From positions 434,001 through 498,000 of the forward strand of contig JABYQU010000014.1 in NCBI GenBank assembly GCA_022264855.1: a stretch of 64,000 nucleotides of DNA, in the 5' to 3' direction. The DNA comes from Lenzites betulinus. Its lineage: Eukaryota; Basidiomycota; Agaricomycetes; Polyporales; Polyporaceae. The notes beneath the pieces were generated by a model. It was not told the origin of the DNA, ran no database searches, and worked only from the letters and a program-made list of their open reading frames with translations. A program made the translations under genes and the position numbers. Shown here one piece after another: positions 9,542-20,854 of this stretch; within the stretch, counting starts at the first letter, position 1; every line of letters begins with the position of its first letter.

Positions 9542-12500
9542 CTAATGCGCAGGCCCCGGCCCCATCGCCGCCGTGAAGCTGTCCGGGCGCTGCATGACGT
9601 CCACGAACGAGTTCCACTCCGACAGCGCGAACCCGATCGACGCGCCCCACATCGAGCTCTCGTCCGCCGGGTGCACGTACGCGAGCTCGTGCCCCGGCGC
9701 CGGCGGGTACATCTGCGGGTGCGCGTGCGTGTGCGGCGGCAAGGAGTGGTGGTGCATCGCGTCGGGGTGCCCGTGCGCGTGCTGTTGGTGCTGGTGTTCG
9801 TGTGCGTGCTGTTGCGCGTGTTGTTGTTGCTGGTGCTGTTGCTGTTGTTGCGCTGCGGACTGGGATGCTTGCCCCGGGTAGCGCGCGACAGTGTATGGCT
9901 GCGCGGTCCCCGCGGGGTATGAGTTCGCGTGGTGCGGCTGAGACTGGGCGCCACGGTGTGGGTAGATAGGTTGCGCTGGATGTTGCGACTGATGGGACGC
10001 GTACTGCTGTGACCCAGCAACAACGAGCCCGGTCTGCGGCGGGGGCTGCGCCTGCGTCTGCGCCGTCCAGCGCGCGTCGGATACCGGGGGCTGCGTCGTC
10101 GGCCCGTCGTGTCCATGCAGCGAGCTCTGCGACTGATGGTGCTGCTGGTGCTGCATGACCTCCGCGTGGGCGTGGTACGCCGGCGGGGCGCTCCCCACCA
10201 TCTGCTCCTGCTGGTACTGGTTGTACCCGGGCGAGTCCGCGGAGCGCGAGTACGGCGCGTCCTGGTACGGGAACGCGAGCGTGCGCACGAGGCTGAGCAC
10301 CTGCGCCTTCTTGCGCTCGCGCTCGTCGCGCGCGAGCTCGAGGAGCTCGTCCGAGTACAGCGGCGCGAGCGCCTGCAGGATCGTGAGCGCCTTGTCCGCG
10401 ACGGGCATCCAGCGGCTCTGCTCGAGCGACGCGAGCGCCTTGCGGATGTTCTCGCGGAAGAGGCTCGCCGCGGGCTGGTCCGGCTTCGTGATCAGCTGGA
10501 ACGAGAAGAACATTGCGGCGGAAAAGACGTGGAAGGGGCCCCAGTTCATGTGCCCCGGCACTGCGAGCGCGGAGTTGGAGAGGAAGTCCGGGCGCGTCTG
10601 CCCCACGAGCGCGATGAGCTGCGACGCGGCGCTCACCGCGATCTCGAGGCTCTCGGGTACCTTTGCGTACGGCCGGTGGAGGGTGAAGCGGATGTGGTGG
10701 TATGCGGTCCGAATGATGACGCTCTGGACGCCCGCGCGGCGCACGGCGGTGATGGGGCTCGCGAGGCTGCGGGCAATCCGGTACTCGTCGAGGTCGAGCT
10801 CGTGCGGGAGCGCGTCGTACCATTGCATGAGCACCTTGTCCTTCTCCTGCACGGACGAGTACGGCACCGTGCGGAACGACACCGCATCGTCCATGATGTC
10901 GCTGAGGATGTATGCGAGGCGGAATAGTGCGATGTTCGGCAGGTACAATCGCCCGCTTTTGTCGAGCGCAGGGTCGCAGTAGCTTGGCAGTGCCGTGTTG
11001 AAGTGGTGCGATGCAATAGATAGCGGCCGTCCGAACATAAAGGCCTGCCATCGCTCGAGGAGGATGATGTGCCACCATGCCCACCTTCGGCGCTCCGCCA
11101 CGACTTTTTCAAACCGCGTCGAACCTGGGTCGCGGTGCAGCCCCATTGCAGTCCCAATCGTGACAAGCTCCCCTCGCACGCTCCATGTCTCCTCTGGGTC
11201 CTCTTTGGCGAAAGTGAGGTAGTGACAGCGTACGAGGAGTAGCTCTACGAGCTCGAGTGAGTACGACCGCCCCGGGCTCACCGCGTCGGTCCGGTAGCGC
11301 TGCAACACTTCCCGCATGATGCTATAGCACTTCTGGCCGAGCTCTTCCGGAGTCTCGGAGACCGAAAGGAGAAGCGTGTGTCGGTGCGGAAGATAGCGGG
11401 CGGCCAGCGCGATGAGAATGCATATTGTGGCTAGGGCGATGCGATCGCCGTGCGTACGAGCCTTGTATCGGCTCCAGGCCATGGTGAGCCATGCCTCGTT
11501 TACGTGGCGGTAGATCCAGTTGCAGTACTCAAAGTAGTACTCGACGAGGCCATCGATAATGACCATCGGAGGGAGTGCGGCGATGAGATCTTCGTCCCAG
11601 ACGCCGCTGGCCACCGTTGTGACGCTCACGGGATCCCCGCCTTCGAAGGATGCGCGGGACGGCGGAGGCGGGGACGCCGGTGAAGAGGGTCGGTCGGTGT
11701 GGTCCGAATCATCGCGATCCACCTGTGACCACGGAAGTGCGTTTAATATGATTGTATAGCGGCACAGCTATGAACTTACGGAAATGAGGTGAGATGCCGC
11801 GCTAGTGGGGCCTGCATATAGACCGCCAGACGCCTGGCGACCGAGCATGCCCGGGGTGCTGGTCATGTCCACATCTTCGGTTTTCTCCTTGACCTGCGAC
11901 GCACTGTCGATATCAGGGCTTTGACTGGGGTAGAGGTTGTGCGGCGAGCCCAGATACCCTCGTCGGCTGGCCTCTGCAGAATAGCCCTGGAGGGCAGGAC
12001 GTGGCACAGGCTGTTGGTACACATGGGACTCGAGGAGGGCGAGAGACTGTCGAATACGTGTAAATTCCAGACCCGGGTCTAGCGGGGTGCGTCTGGTAGA
12101 GGAATGTGGCGATTAGGTTGGATCAGCGGAGGATGATGACCGGACTCACTGCGGATCGACTGGTCCGCGAAATGCGGGGTCGGACCCCTCCTGACCCTGG
12201 TAGCAAAGCGCGGTGGTGCCTACGAGCGGAAGCGGAAGGTGTTGGTTGGGAGGGCGGATGGAAGGCGGCAGACGAAGGCGACGCACCTCTGAGGACACAA
12301 GACGAGCACGGACGGTTTCTGGAAGGAAAGCCGAGGAGTGCGAGGAGATGAAGTTAGCCAAGCGGATTTCCGAGGAGGGAGTGCCGCCAGGGCGAGCCCC
12401 GCAGCGGAAGGTGCGGCGAAGAGGCGCAGAATGGGCGCAAGAATACAAGAATGCGGGAATGCGAGAAGACGAACCTGTCGCACTTGAGTTTGCTGTTCCT

Positions 12501-12695
12501 ACACGGCTCGCAGTTGATCGCCTTGCGCGCCCTTTTTGGTGGAGGGCGGGAGTCCGCGGAGCCGTCGTTGCCTTCATTTGTGCCGCTCCCACTGGGTGAA
12601 CGGACACGAACTTGCTTCGTTCTTGGTGCCGGGGCAGGTGCGGGGCCCGGGCCCGTGGGCAGGCTATTCGAAGTTGCGGACTGCGTAGCAGGCAT
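9542..12695 (-). CDS. Zn2Cys6 transcription factor with fungal-specific regulatory domain
   Basis: Binuclear zinc-cluster regulator. Exon 1 (12695-12475) carries a Pro/Ala-rich leader, a basic RKAINCEPCRNSKLKCDR and the first three zinc cysteines. Exon 2 is only 32 bases (12318-12287) and encodes NRPCSSCVLRG with two more. Exon 3 (12219-12150) supplies the last cysteine in TTALCYQGQ. A linker exon (12049-11780) holds RIRQSLALLESHV, a short coiled coil as in dimerising Gal4-type factors. The large last exon (from about 11722) contains the fungal-specific transcription factor domain, with marks such as WLTMAWSRYKAR, AMGLHRDPG, RRRWAWWHIILLERWQAF and FGRPLSI. It ends in a region rich in Gln, His, Ser and Pro (about 10240-9700), a likely activation domain with Q5 and HQQ runs. 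Stop at 9542. Target genes cannot be read from sequence. No biosynthetic cluster surrounds it. Confidence 0.92.
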
Positions 12696-14786
12696 GTTCT
12701 CGACCGGCCGAGGGGGCGGGTGATGCGCTGATGGGCCTGCAGTGGCTGATGGTCGGCAGGAGCACGAGTTTTATGGGGGTGTGGGGGGTGGGTGGGTTGC
12801 AGGGCGCGATTTTGACAGCAACGAGGAGGACAGGGAGGAAGGCGGGAGCGGCAATCGACGGTGAGCGAGCCTTTGAGAGCGTCTGAACGGGCAGGCGCTT
12901 CTCCTCCATCGGGCAAGCGTACTTCCTCTGACTGCCATCTGCGAGCCACTGTCACCTCCCGCATGCCCACACGACGACGGCGTGTGATAATTGGCCCCCC
13001 GTCTCCATCCTGCTCGAATCCTTCCGCCGCCGACCGCCTCTCCTGTTGACGCCTCCAGCCAGGGCGCAGAGGATGCGTGGGATCCTGCCTTTTATGGTCA
13101 AGCCGCACTAGCCGCACGCGACCCGAATTTGAATATTAGATAGACGCGGCGAAGCATCAAGCACGGAGCGAGTTCGAGCAGAGGATGGAGGGAGTGGTCA
13201 AGAGCAAGCGCGTCGGTCCTCGGAGGAGCGGGAAACGCGAGGTCGAAAGGGAAAACGATTATCGCCAAAAGGCTCCTGGCCTCGATCTCCGCGCAAATCT
13301 CACCACATCTTGATCGAGTCCGTGCCACCTTCAGCTTGAGTTGCCGGTGGCGGCGCTCTCATCCGGCTCCTCAATTTCTCCCTTCCGACGCTCGGTGGGG
13401 CGACTGCCTCGACCATTGCATGGCGTGGTTTCCGGATGGTCGACCCACACGCGTCACCATCACTTTTCTCTGGCGGCGGCGCTGTCAGTAATCCACACCA
13501 CACGCACCAGAGGTGAGCCGTTACCAAATTTCCTCTCGAGCCTCTTCATCGCATGTGTCAACAGGGATTGTTGACGCTCTTCCGGCCATCGCTAGCTGCG
13601 CCGCATGACGTTCGTCGGCGCCCCTCCGGGTCAAGGACAAAGATACCGGAGTCTGAGGGGTGCGTTTGTCATCGGCCCGAGATGGCCAGTCCCGAGACAT
13701 AGGATTGGAAACTTTTCGGCAGCTGTAGAATGTCACGACTATTCCTGACGATCCGGCCGGAAACCACACGAACTGGTTGATTGGGTGGCTCCATGTCACC
13801 AGTTCGTGTGGGTCTGTGAAATGTCAAGAAAGAGCCCGTTGCCTTGATCGTCCAGAAATAATAGGCTAATGGATGGGCGTGCACAAGACTCACGCTGGGT
13901 TGAAATTGGACAGGTATGCATCTTGGGTGCAGTGACACACTGACCCGCAGCTACAGTGATTTTGCATAGTTCAGGTTGAGGTGGGTGAGTGTATGCCACT
14001 GTCTACTACCAGTAGAACAGTAAGAACAAAGGTGGACCGCAATTGAATGGTGTTGTGGGGGTCGCCACACATGCTGTCGCTGATTCTATGCAGTGGAAAA
14101 ATGTGCATACTTGAGTTTCACCACCAAAACGTAAATGAAGCCACAGAGTGATCATACGCCTCCACTTACTGCTATTTGCACTAGCGGATCCTAGAAGATG
14201 GCACAGCTATCGGTACTACAACCTCCCCGACTTATCAAACTGGTGTCGAGGTTCAGAACAAAGCTAGCCAAAAATTTCCAGTCCAAGCAGGCAGTCGCAG
14301 GGCGATTGATAAGGTCGTGGTGTTTCGAAGCAAAGCCAGAAAGTATCCGGCACGAAGAGTCTCCAGCCCATAGGCACGACGTCACTACCCTTCCGCGTTT
14401 GGTAAGGCACCTTCTACATTTGGAAACAATTTCCCCCAGAGCTGAGAAACATCCGTCCAATGCTCAAAACCTTCCTGCTGCTGGCGCATGCAATCAATAT
14501 GATACAGGCTACCAATATTCCTCTCCTCGACGCTGTGTAGGGGCATCTCGTGCAGAAAACACCAGTCAGTAGTTCAGCGGTACTTACCAAGCGATGCTGT
14601 AGACGCCGGAAGCATGCCCGCATTTGGAAGAGGGAGAACTGAAGGTTCTCGAAGGTTCGTGCGTGAAGCTCACCCGCCCGCCCTGCAGCAATCATAAAAG
14701 TGCACCCACCTGCGTCCTTGGACGTCCCCCGACCCGCATACAACCACCCATACACATCCCCCGACCGTTTACGATCCGCACAAATC
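12696..14786. other. Long divergent intergenic region, regulator / STI1
   Basis: About 2.1 kb between two divergent start codons. Frames of 60-135 codons occur on both strands, but none shows a domain, signal peptide or plausible splice continuation. The GC-rich part near 12.7-13.3 kb looks like promoter and 5' leader of the zinc-cluster gene. The part from 13.9 to 14.5 kb is less GC-rich. A heat-shock element stands at 14640, close to STI1. Confidence 0.5.
14640..14659 (+). promoter_or_regulatory. Heat-shock element upstream of STI1 (four contiguous pentamers)
   Basis: The 20 bases read TGAAG GTTCT CGAAG GTTCG: four perfect, alternately inverted nGAAn units with no gap. This is the binding site expected for trimeric heat-shock factor. 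It ends 127 bases before the STI1 start codon, a typical distance. Yeast STI1 is known to be heat-inducible through Hsf1, which fits. Confidence 0.85.
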
Positions 14787-16919
14787 ATGGCCGACGCTCT
14801 GAAAGACGCCGGAAACAAGGCCTTCCAGGCAAAAGACTACGACAAGGCGATCGAGCTCTTCTCCCAGGGCCTCGAGATCGACCCCACCAACCACGTCCTC
14901 TGGTCGAACCGCAGCGCTGCGAAGGCGGGAAAGCGCCAGTGGGCCGCTGCGCTCGAGGATGCTGAGCAGGTGCGCCATCGTCGCGATCTCGTCCCGCCGG
15001 CTGGGGCAGACACTTATACCTTTAATGCAGTGCATCAAGGTGAACCCGACATGGGCGAAGGGGTACGCGCGCAAGGGCGCGGCGCTGCATGGCGAACACA
15101 GATATGACGAGGCCATCGCGGCGTACGAGGAAGGGTTGAAGATCGAAGACAGCCCTGCGCTCCGGAAGGGTCTCAAGGAAGTCGTTGATGCAAAACGTAC
15201 GTCCCCCTCCACTCCCTCCCCCATCGTTCTATAATCCCGCTAACACACATCCGCGCCCGCACACAGAAACAGAAGAGCGCAACAGCAGCAGCGACGGCGG
15301 CGACGCGTTCAGCCTCGGCAAGATCTTCGCGAACCCCGACCTCTTCGCCAAGCTCGCCGCGAACCCGCGCACGGCGAAGCACCTCGCGGACCCCGCGTTC
15401 GCCGCGAAGCTGCGCACGTTCCAGCAGAACCCGAAGCTCGCGGAGACCGCGCTGCAGTCCGACCCGCGCATGATCGACGTGTTCGGCGCGCTCATGGGCA
15501 TCGACATCCAGGGCTTCTCGCGCGAGGAGGGCTCGGACGAGCTGCCGCCAGGGGTGCGCGCGGAGCCGCAGGCGTCGTCGTCGACGTCGACGTCGCAGTC
15601 GCCGCTGCCCCAGCCGAAGAAGGAGGAGCCGGTGAAGGAGGAGGATGTTGAGATGGCGGAGCCTGATGAGGATGCTGAGGCGAAGAAGGAGGCTACGGAG
15701 GAGAAGGCGAAGGGTGCGGCAGCGTACAAGGCTCGCGACCTTGACGCCGCCATCGTACACTTCCAGAAGGCTTGGGACATCTATCCCAAGGACATTACGT
15801 TCCTGACCAACCTGGCAGGTGAGTCCAAATTCCGGGGCGGATCGCATGAGAATGTGTGGCGGAGCACGCATGTTTCCATGAGATCCTAACGCAGATCCTC
15901 TTCAACGGTGTCTTGTTGTATTTTTGGCGGGAATGCTGACCTATGCTATGCTTACAGCTGCATACTTCGAGAAGGGTGACTTCGACAAGTGCATAGAGAC
16001 CTGCGAGACGGCCGTCGAGCAAGGTCGCGAGGTACGCTTCTCCGTGCCCTAATTCATACTCGTCCTCTGACCCGCCCGCCTGTCCAGATCCACGCCGACT
16101 ACAAGATGATCGCGAAGGCGTACGGCCGCATCGGCTCCGCGCACCAGCGCAAGGGCGACCTGCCCACCGCGATCAAGTTCTACCAAAAGTCACTCACCGA
16201 GCACCGCACGCCCGACATCCTGACCAAGCTGCGCGCTGCCGAGCGCGAACAAGCCGAGCAGGCACGGCTCGCCTACATCGACCCCGCGCGCGCGGCCGCG
16301 GCGCGCGAGGAGGGCAACGCGCTCTTCAAGGCGGGCGACTTCGCGGGCGCGGTGAAGGCGTACACGGAGGCGATCAAGCGCGACCCGCAGGACCCGCGCG
16401 GGTACAACAACCGCGCGAACGCGTACACGAAGCTCGCGGCGCTGCCCGAGGCGCTCAAGGACGCGGAGCAGGCGATCGCGGTCGACCCCGCGTTCGTGAA
16501 GGCGTACGTGCGCAAGAGCCACGTGCTGTACGCGATGCGCGACTACACGCGCGCGATCGAGAGCGTGCAGCGCGCGGCGGACGTGGACGAGGAGAAGAAG
16601 CACACGCGCGAGATCCAGGAGCAGATGATGAAGTGCCAGCAGGCGCTCCTGAGCCAGCGCGAGGGCGAGAGCGAGGCGGAGACGCTGGAGCGCGCGATGC
16701 GCGACCCCGAGATTGCGGTGCGTAGTGCTTCTGGCTTGTGTTGTGGGGGTGGTACTGACGATTGGCCGACAGCAAATCATGAACGACCCGATCATGCAGT
16801 CGATCCTGCAGCAGGCGCAGGCGAGCCCCGCGGCGCTGCAGGACCACATGAAGAACCCGACGGTGCGGCAGAACATCATGAAGCTCATCAACGCGGGCAT
16901 CATCAAGACCGGCCGGTAG
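14787..16919 (+). CDS. STI1: Hsp70/Hsp90 co-chaperone Sti1/Hop
   Basis: Sti1 bridges Hsp70 and Hsp90 in the cytosol and hands clients between them. Six exons (14787-14969, 15031-15196, 15267-15818, 15958-16031, 16088-16717, 16773-16919) give about 583 residues; the yeast protein has 589. Order: TPR1 (MADALKDAGNKAFQAKDYDK; NRSAAKAGKR, WAKGYARKGAAL), DP1/STI1 motif around FANPDLFAKLAANPRTAKHL, an acidic/basic charged linker (KKEEPVKEEDVEMAEPDEDA), TPR2A (KGAAAYKARDLDAAIVHFQK, AYGRIGSAHQRKGD), TPR2B (AREEGNALFKAGDFAGAV, YNNRANAYTKL, KAYVRKSHVLYAM) and DP2 at the C-terminus (AMRDPEIAQIMNDPIMQSIL ... HMKNPTVRQNIMKLI). The carboxylate-clamp Lys/Asn/Arg positions of the TPRs look intact. A strong heat-shock element precedes it. 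Confidence 0.97.
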
Positions 16920-17230
16920 ACGTCGCGCGCTGGAGTGGGCCGTGGCGCGTTCGGTGCTCGTCTTGGTTTTCGTGCTCGGGTCGCTCTCTGTGGAAGTCAT
17001 CAATGCCATTGTATCTATACTCATCGCTTCAGGCACGTGTAATACAGGTTTTCATTGCTTTGCTATCAAAGACCGTCAGCGTGGATCGCTTGCGTGTACT
17101 TGGATTGTTTTCACAAGCAGAGTGAGCAGACCTACGCTCGTTCTCTCTGACAGAACCCACAGGTATTCTTCCGAACGCCACGCCACATAAGATTTTAGCA
17201 CTCAAACTCTCCCCGCACAACACCCACGCC

Positions 17231-18205
17231 CTACGAAGCCACACACGCGCCTCCACCCACAGGCCTCGCACACCCCAGCGGACACGGCGCCCCATCGTCG
17301 AACTGCCACGCGAACAGCGGGTCCGTCTCCTCCGCGAGCACCCCGCCGAGCAGGCGCGCCGCATTCGGGAGGTCGCTCGCCGCGCGGAAGATGTTGGCGG
17401 ACGGGACGCGGATCTGCGCCCACCCGAGCTCGACGAGCCGCGCGATGCTCGCCCCGTACACGTACTCGCGGAACCCCGCAATGCGGATCGCGGACGCGCA
17501 CTATGCGTCGCGGGGGCAACAGCGACAGGCAGAATGAGGGAGAATGGGCTCCAGTCAGCGGTGGCGGTCGGGAGGAAAGCAGGGCCGCGAAGGACGGATG
17601 GCCATGGGGAGACGCACCATGGGGCAGCTCTCCGCGTTCGTGTACAGCGTGAGGTCGGCGAACGCCGCTTGTGCCTGCGCGGGCGTGAGCCTGTGTGCGC
17701 CCGCGGGGTCCGTGAGCACCGCGGTGCAGTTCTGGATCGCGACGATCTCCCCTGCGCCGCCGGTCATCAATTCATCCCGCGTAAGTCACCTCCCTTCCGT
17801 GCAATTAAGCCCTGGTCGAGCTGACGCACCATGCAGAGTCGGGTCCCCGGTGTTCCGCGCGGCGTTCACGCCCGAGCACACGAGCTCGCCCGCGACGGAC
17901 GCGGTGTGGTTCACGACGACGGACGCGAACGCGCCGAACGGGCAGGGCGGGCCCGCCTCGGCGAGCGCCGCGTTCGCGCGGCGCATCCACGTCTCGCGCA
18001 CGCTCGGGGGCACGCCGTTGATGGTGAGCGTCGGCGCGGCGAGGACGTCCTGGAGCGGGGCTCGCGGGTGGACGTGCAGATGGGCGTGGGCGTGGACGGC
18101 GGCGCCGCTGACGCACGATGATCCGAGCAGAAGCGCGAGGGTTAACGTTAATGCTAATGTCGACGACAGGGCTTCGAGGAGCGAGCGGGTGCGGCGGGGG
18201 GACAT
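17231..18205 (-). CDS. Secreted CMP/dCMP-type nucleoside deaminase family protein
   Basis: The zinc-dependent deaminase core is clear once two introns are removed. PTLHG joins GEIVAIQNCTAVL, giving HGE (zinc His and catalytic Glu). YTNAESCPM joins CASAIRIAGFREYVYG, giving the PxxC-type zinc pair SCPMC. The first junction is CAT G (about 17833) to GG GAG (about 17747); the second is ATG to TGC near 17500. The family spans tRNA-adenosine/guanine/cytidine deaminases. The N-terminus is unusual for it: from the ATG at 18205 there is a basic start, a leucine-rich hydrophobic core (about residues 12-30), then GSSCVSGAAVHAHAHLHVHP, suggesting export followed by a short alternating-His stretch. An upstream in-frame ATG at 18295 would bury the signal and is less likely. 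The C-terminal half includes WAQIRVPSANIFRAA and a Cys-containing end (CPLGC). Substrate unknown. Confidence 0.82.
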
Positions 18206-18950
18206 GATGGTGATGGGCTCGGGGTCGGACGTGTCCGTCACGGTGTGCGTCGTCGGATCCGTGCTGGACGGGGTCCGAGGCGATAGCAAGCGCACTTCAT
18301 TATGGTACTTGTACCACCGCGCAGGAGCTCCGTCGTGCCCCCGCCAAAGCAGAAATGACCGGGGGAACCGACCGGGGTATGTTCAGATTCACGCCGCGCG
18401 GCCACGAATAACGCTGGCCCATAGTGCTAGCTGCGAGCGTACCCGAAAAGCGGTGCCGCGGTCCCACAGGGATACACACTGTGCCTCGCACGCGGGGTGC
18501 ATTTCGGACGCTCGGCGGCGGGCTGGATCTCCGCGGGTGCGCACTGACACAAGGTGAAGTAATAAGCATGCGTGCGGGCACCCACGGACGCATCGGGCAG
18601 GTCCCTGGGAGGTTTGGGCAGCACTAGGAGGGCCATCTTCTGATATATTGGGTCTTGATTCGGAGTCGACGGTTATCAAGCTGCTAGCAATTTGCCCGCA
18701 GCATCTGCGGCGGCGGACCTAGTACTCCAACGAGGGTTGATCCACGTTCCTCGGAGGGCGTCGGCGTCGAACATTTACATCCATTGAGCAACCCAACAGT
18801 AAGAAAACATGACATGCCCCCGAATGACCCGTTCCCTAAAGAAACATCTATACGTACACACCCATTCAATACTATTCAATACTTCTGAACGCCACAACGC
18901 CACAACGCCGCCAAGATCCCAAAATTGACCACCCAATCGTCAAAAACCGC
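18206..18950. other. Intergenic region between deaminase and aldo-keto reductase
   Basis: About 745 bases; upstream of the deaminase and downstream of the reductase, both on the minus strand. Overlapping short frames on both strands look random. No feature recognised. Confidence 0.4.
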
Positions 18951-20527
18951 CTACGGCGGCGGCGAGGCCCAAGACCACCCCGCATGCTCCCCAAACGCCT
19001 CCACGACGCGCTGCTCCAGCGCGACCCGCTTCCCCGCATCCTTCCCCTCCCTGACCGCCCTCCACGCCCGCACGCTCTCGTGCACCTCCCCCGGGTTACT
19101 CAGCCCCACCACGACCGGCACGCCGAGCTCCGCGCCCAGCCTGAACCCATACCCCACCGCCACGTCCACGAGGCCGCCCGCCCAGCCCTCCGCGGCGCAC
19201 GCCTCGCTCGCGCGCCGCGCGCCCTCGCGCAGCTCGGGCGTCGCGGGGTGCCACGCAGGCACGCGCGGCGTGAGGAGCCCCATGTTGAGCGGGGATGCGG
19301 TGAGCAGCTGCGGGATCTGCGCGCGCGTGCGGAGGGGCGGCACGAACGCGGCGAACGTGCCGTTCTGCACGTTCGAGTGCGAGTACGAGAGCAGCACGTC
19401 GAGCGGGCGGTACGGCGCCGTGTGCAACACGAGGAGCGCGAGCCGGAGCAGGGTTGGGAGCGGGTAGCCTGTGTGTCGTGGTCGCGGTTGGAGCGGTGGA
19501 GGTGGAGGTGGTGAGCGCGGACGCGGGGACGCAAACGCGGACACACACGCGCATAAAACGGACGTCAACAAGGACAGTCAGCTGTCGGGCCCCAAGCGAA
19601 CAAGCGGGCGGGCGGGCGCCACGCCGCAGGGCACGCCAGGGATGCGCCCGCCCGCCCACATGTGTGGATGGATGGATGCACGCAACACGCACCGCTGATT
19701 CCGATGTGCTTCACGGCGCCCTCGTCCTGCAGCTTGCGCAGCTCGGCTACTGCATCGAGGATGGTCTGGTCGCCGGGGCCCCACACGGTCGCCTCCTGGC
19801 CGGGCGCGAGCCCGTACGCGGCGCTCTGGTCCGCGAGCGCGGCGGCGTGGTGGCCGGAGGGCGGACCCACAGGCGTACACACGTACTCGACGTCGTGCAA
19901 ATAGACGGTGTCGAGGTAGTCGGTGTGCAGGCGCTCGAGGCTCCGCTTGACGCTCGCGCGGATGGTCGCGGGCGAGTAGTCGAACTCGGCTTGCGTGAAG
20001 CCGTATCGGCCGCACTTTGTTATCTGCGGAACATGTGTGAGTTGCAGTCAGTCGTACGATGCGGTGAGGACGTACGAGTTTGTAAGAGGAGCGAGGAAAC
20101 TCGAGCTCTAGAACTTTGAGCGCGGTGCCCAGGACGATCTCGGACGGCCCGTAGTATGCAGACGTATCGAATGCATTGATACCGTATCTTCACATAGCAG
20201 CAGTGAGCCCACAGCCTGCCGTAATTCGCGGATAAAATCTACCTAAGAGCGAGCCTGGTCGTCCGGACAGGAATATCACTCGTGATGGTCGAGTCGGGGT
20301 TGTAGGTGTTGGAGAACGTCGCGGCACCAAACACAATTTCAGGCAGGTCCATAGACCCTATCTTGCCCTACGCCGACGACAACGATCAACAATAATCAAC
20401 GACCACTAGCGCTCCCGGACCTTACCAAAGCAAGACCATCGACAGGCTTGTCCTCCTCGCCGTCAGGAATTGCATCCAGTGGAGGGAGGGCGAAGACAGG
20501 CTGGGGGGAGCCGAGCGGCACGACCAT
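18951..20527 (-). CDS. Aldo-keto reductase, D-arabinose/L-galactose dehydrogenase (Ara2) type
   Basis: NAD(P)-dependent oxidoreductase with the AKR TIM barrel. The start at 20527 gives MVVPLGSPQPVFALPPLDAI. After an intron, the strand-1 region VFGAATFSNTYNPDSTIT follows. The catalytic tetrad can be placed: Asp and Tyr in NAFDTSAYYGPSE, Lys in ITKCGRYGFTQAEFDYS, His in YLDTVYLHDVEYV. The barrel continues with ILDAVAELRKLQDEGAVKHI, an intron near 19695-19470, then YPLPTLL, DVLLSYSHSNVQNG, ASPLNMGLLT and VPVVVGLSNPGEVHESVRAW (coenzyme phosphate-binding loop), ending at 18951. Layout and motifs resemble Ara2-like enzymes of erythroascorbate synthesis in fungi. The exact sugar substrate is an inference from family resemblance. 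About four or five introns. Confidence 0.88.
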
Positions 20528-20854
20528 GGCGGGCGGTATTTACAGCAAGCGAGGGTGAGAGCTCTGAGAAAGCTGCACGAAGAAGCCCGCAACGTTTACG
20601 TTCAGGACGGCATCGTGACCATCGTCAGTCTCGGGTAGCAGTGCGCCTTACGCTCCCAGCACGCGCCGACGGGAGATCATCGACATCCTATCGCCGGCCC
20701 GTCACGCGGCGTGACCGACCAGCTCAGGCCGCGAACGGTCCGGAGCAGCAAGGTGCAGCAGAAAGGCAGGGGTCAGAGCGTTCAATTAGACACGACAGTG
20801 CGCGAGCGGGTACAGGAATGATGTGTGTGCGTGTCCGTCTCCGTTCCATCCTCC
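20528..20854. other. Spacer between aldo-keto reductase and NDUFA4-type gene
   Basis: Some 330 bases between two minus-strand genes, containing the upstream region of the reductase. Nothing else recognised. Confidence 0.4.

Noticed and set aside
9279..11084. 601-codon minus-strand frame rich in Arg, Ala and Pro
   Set aside because: An out-of-frame shadow of the transcription-factor exon in GC-rich DNA. The overlapping 726-codon frame has the fungal-specific domain motifs.
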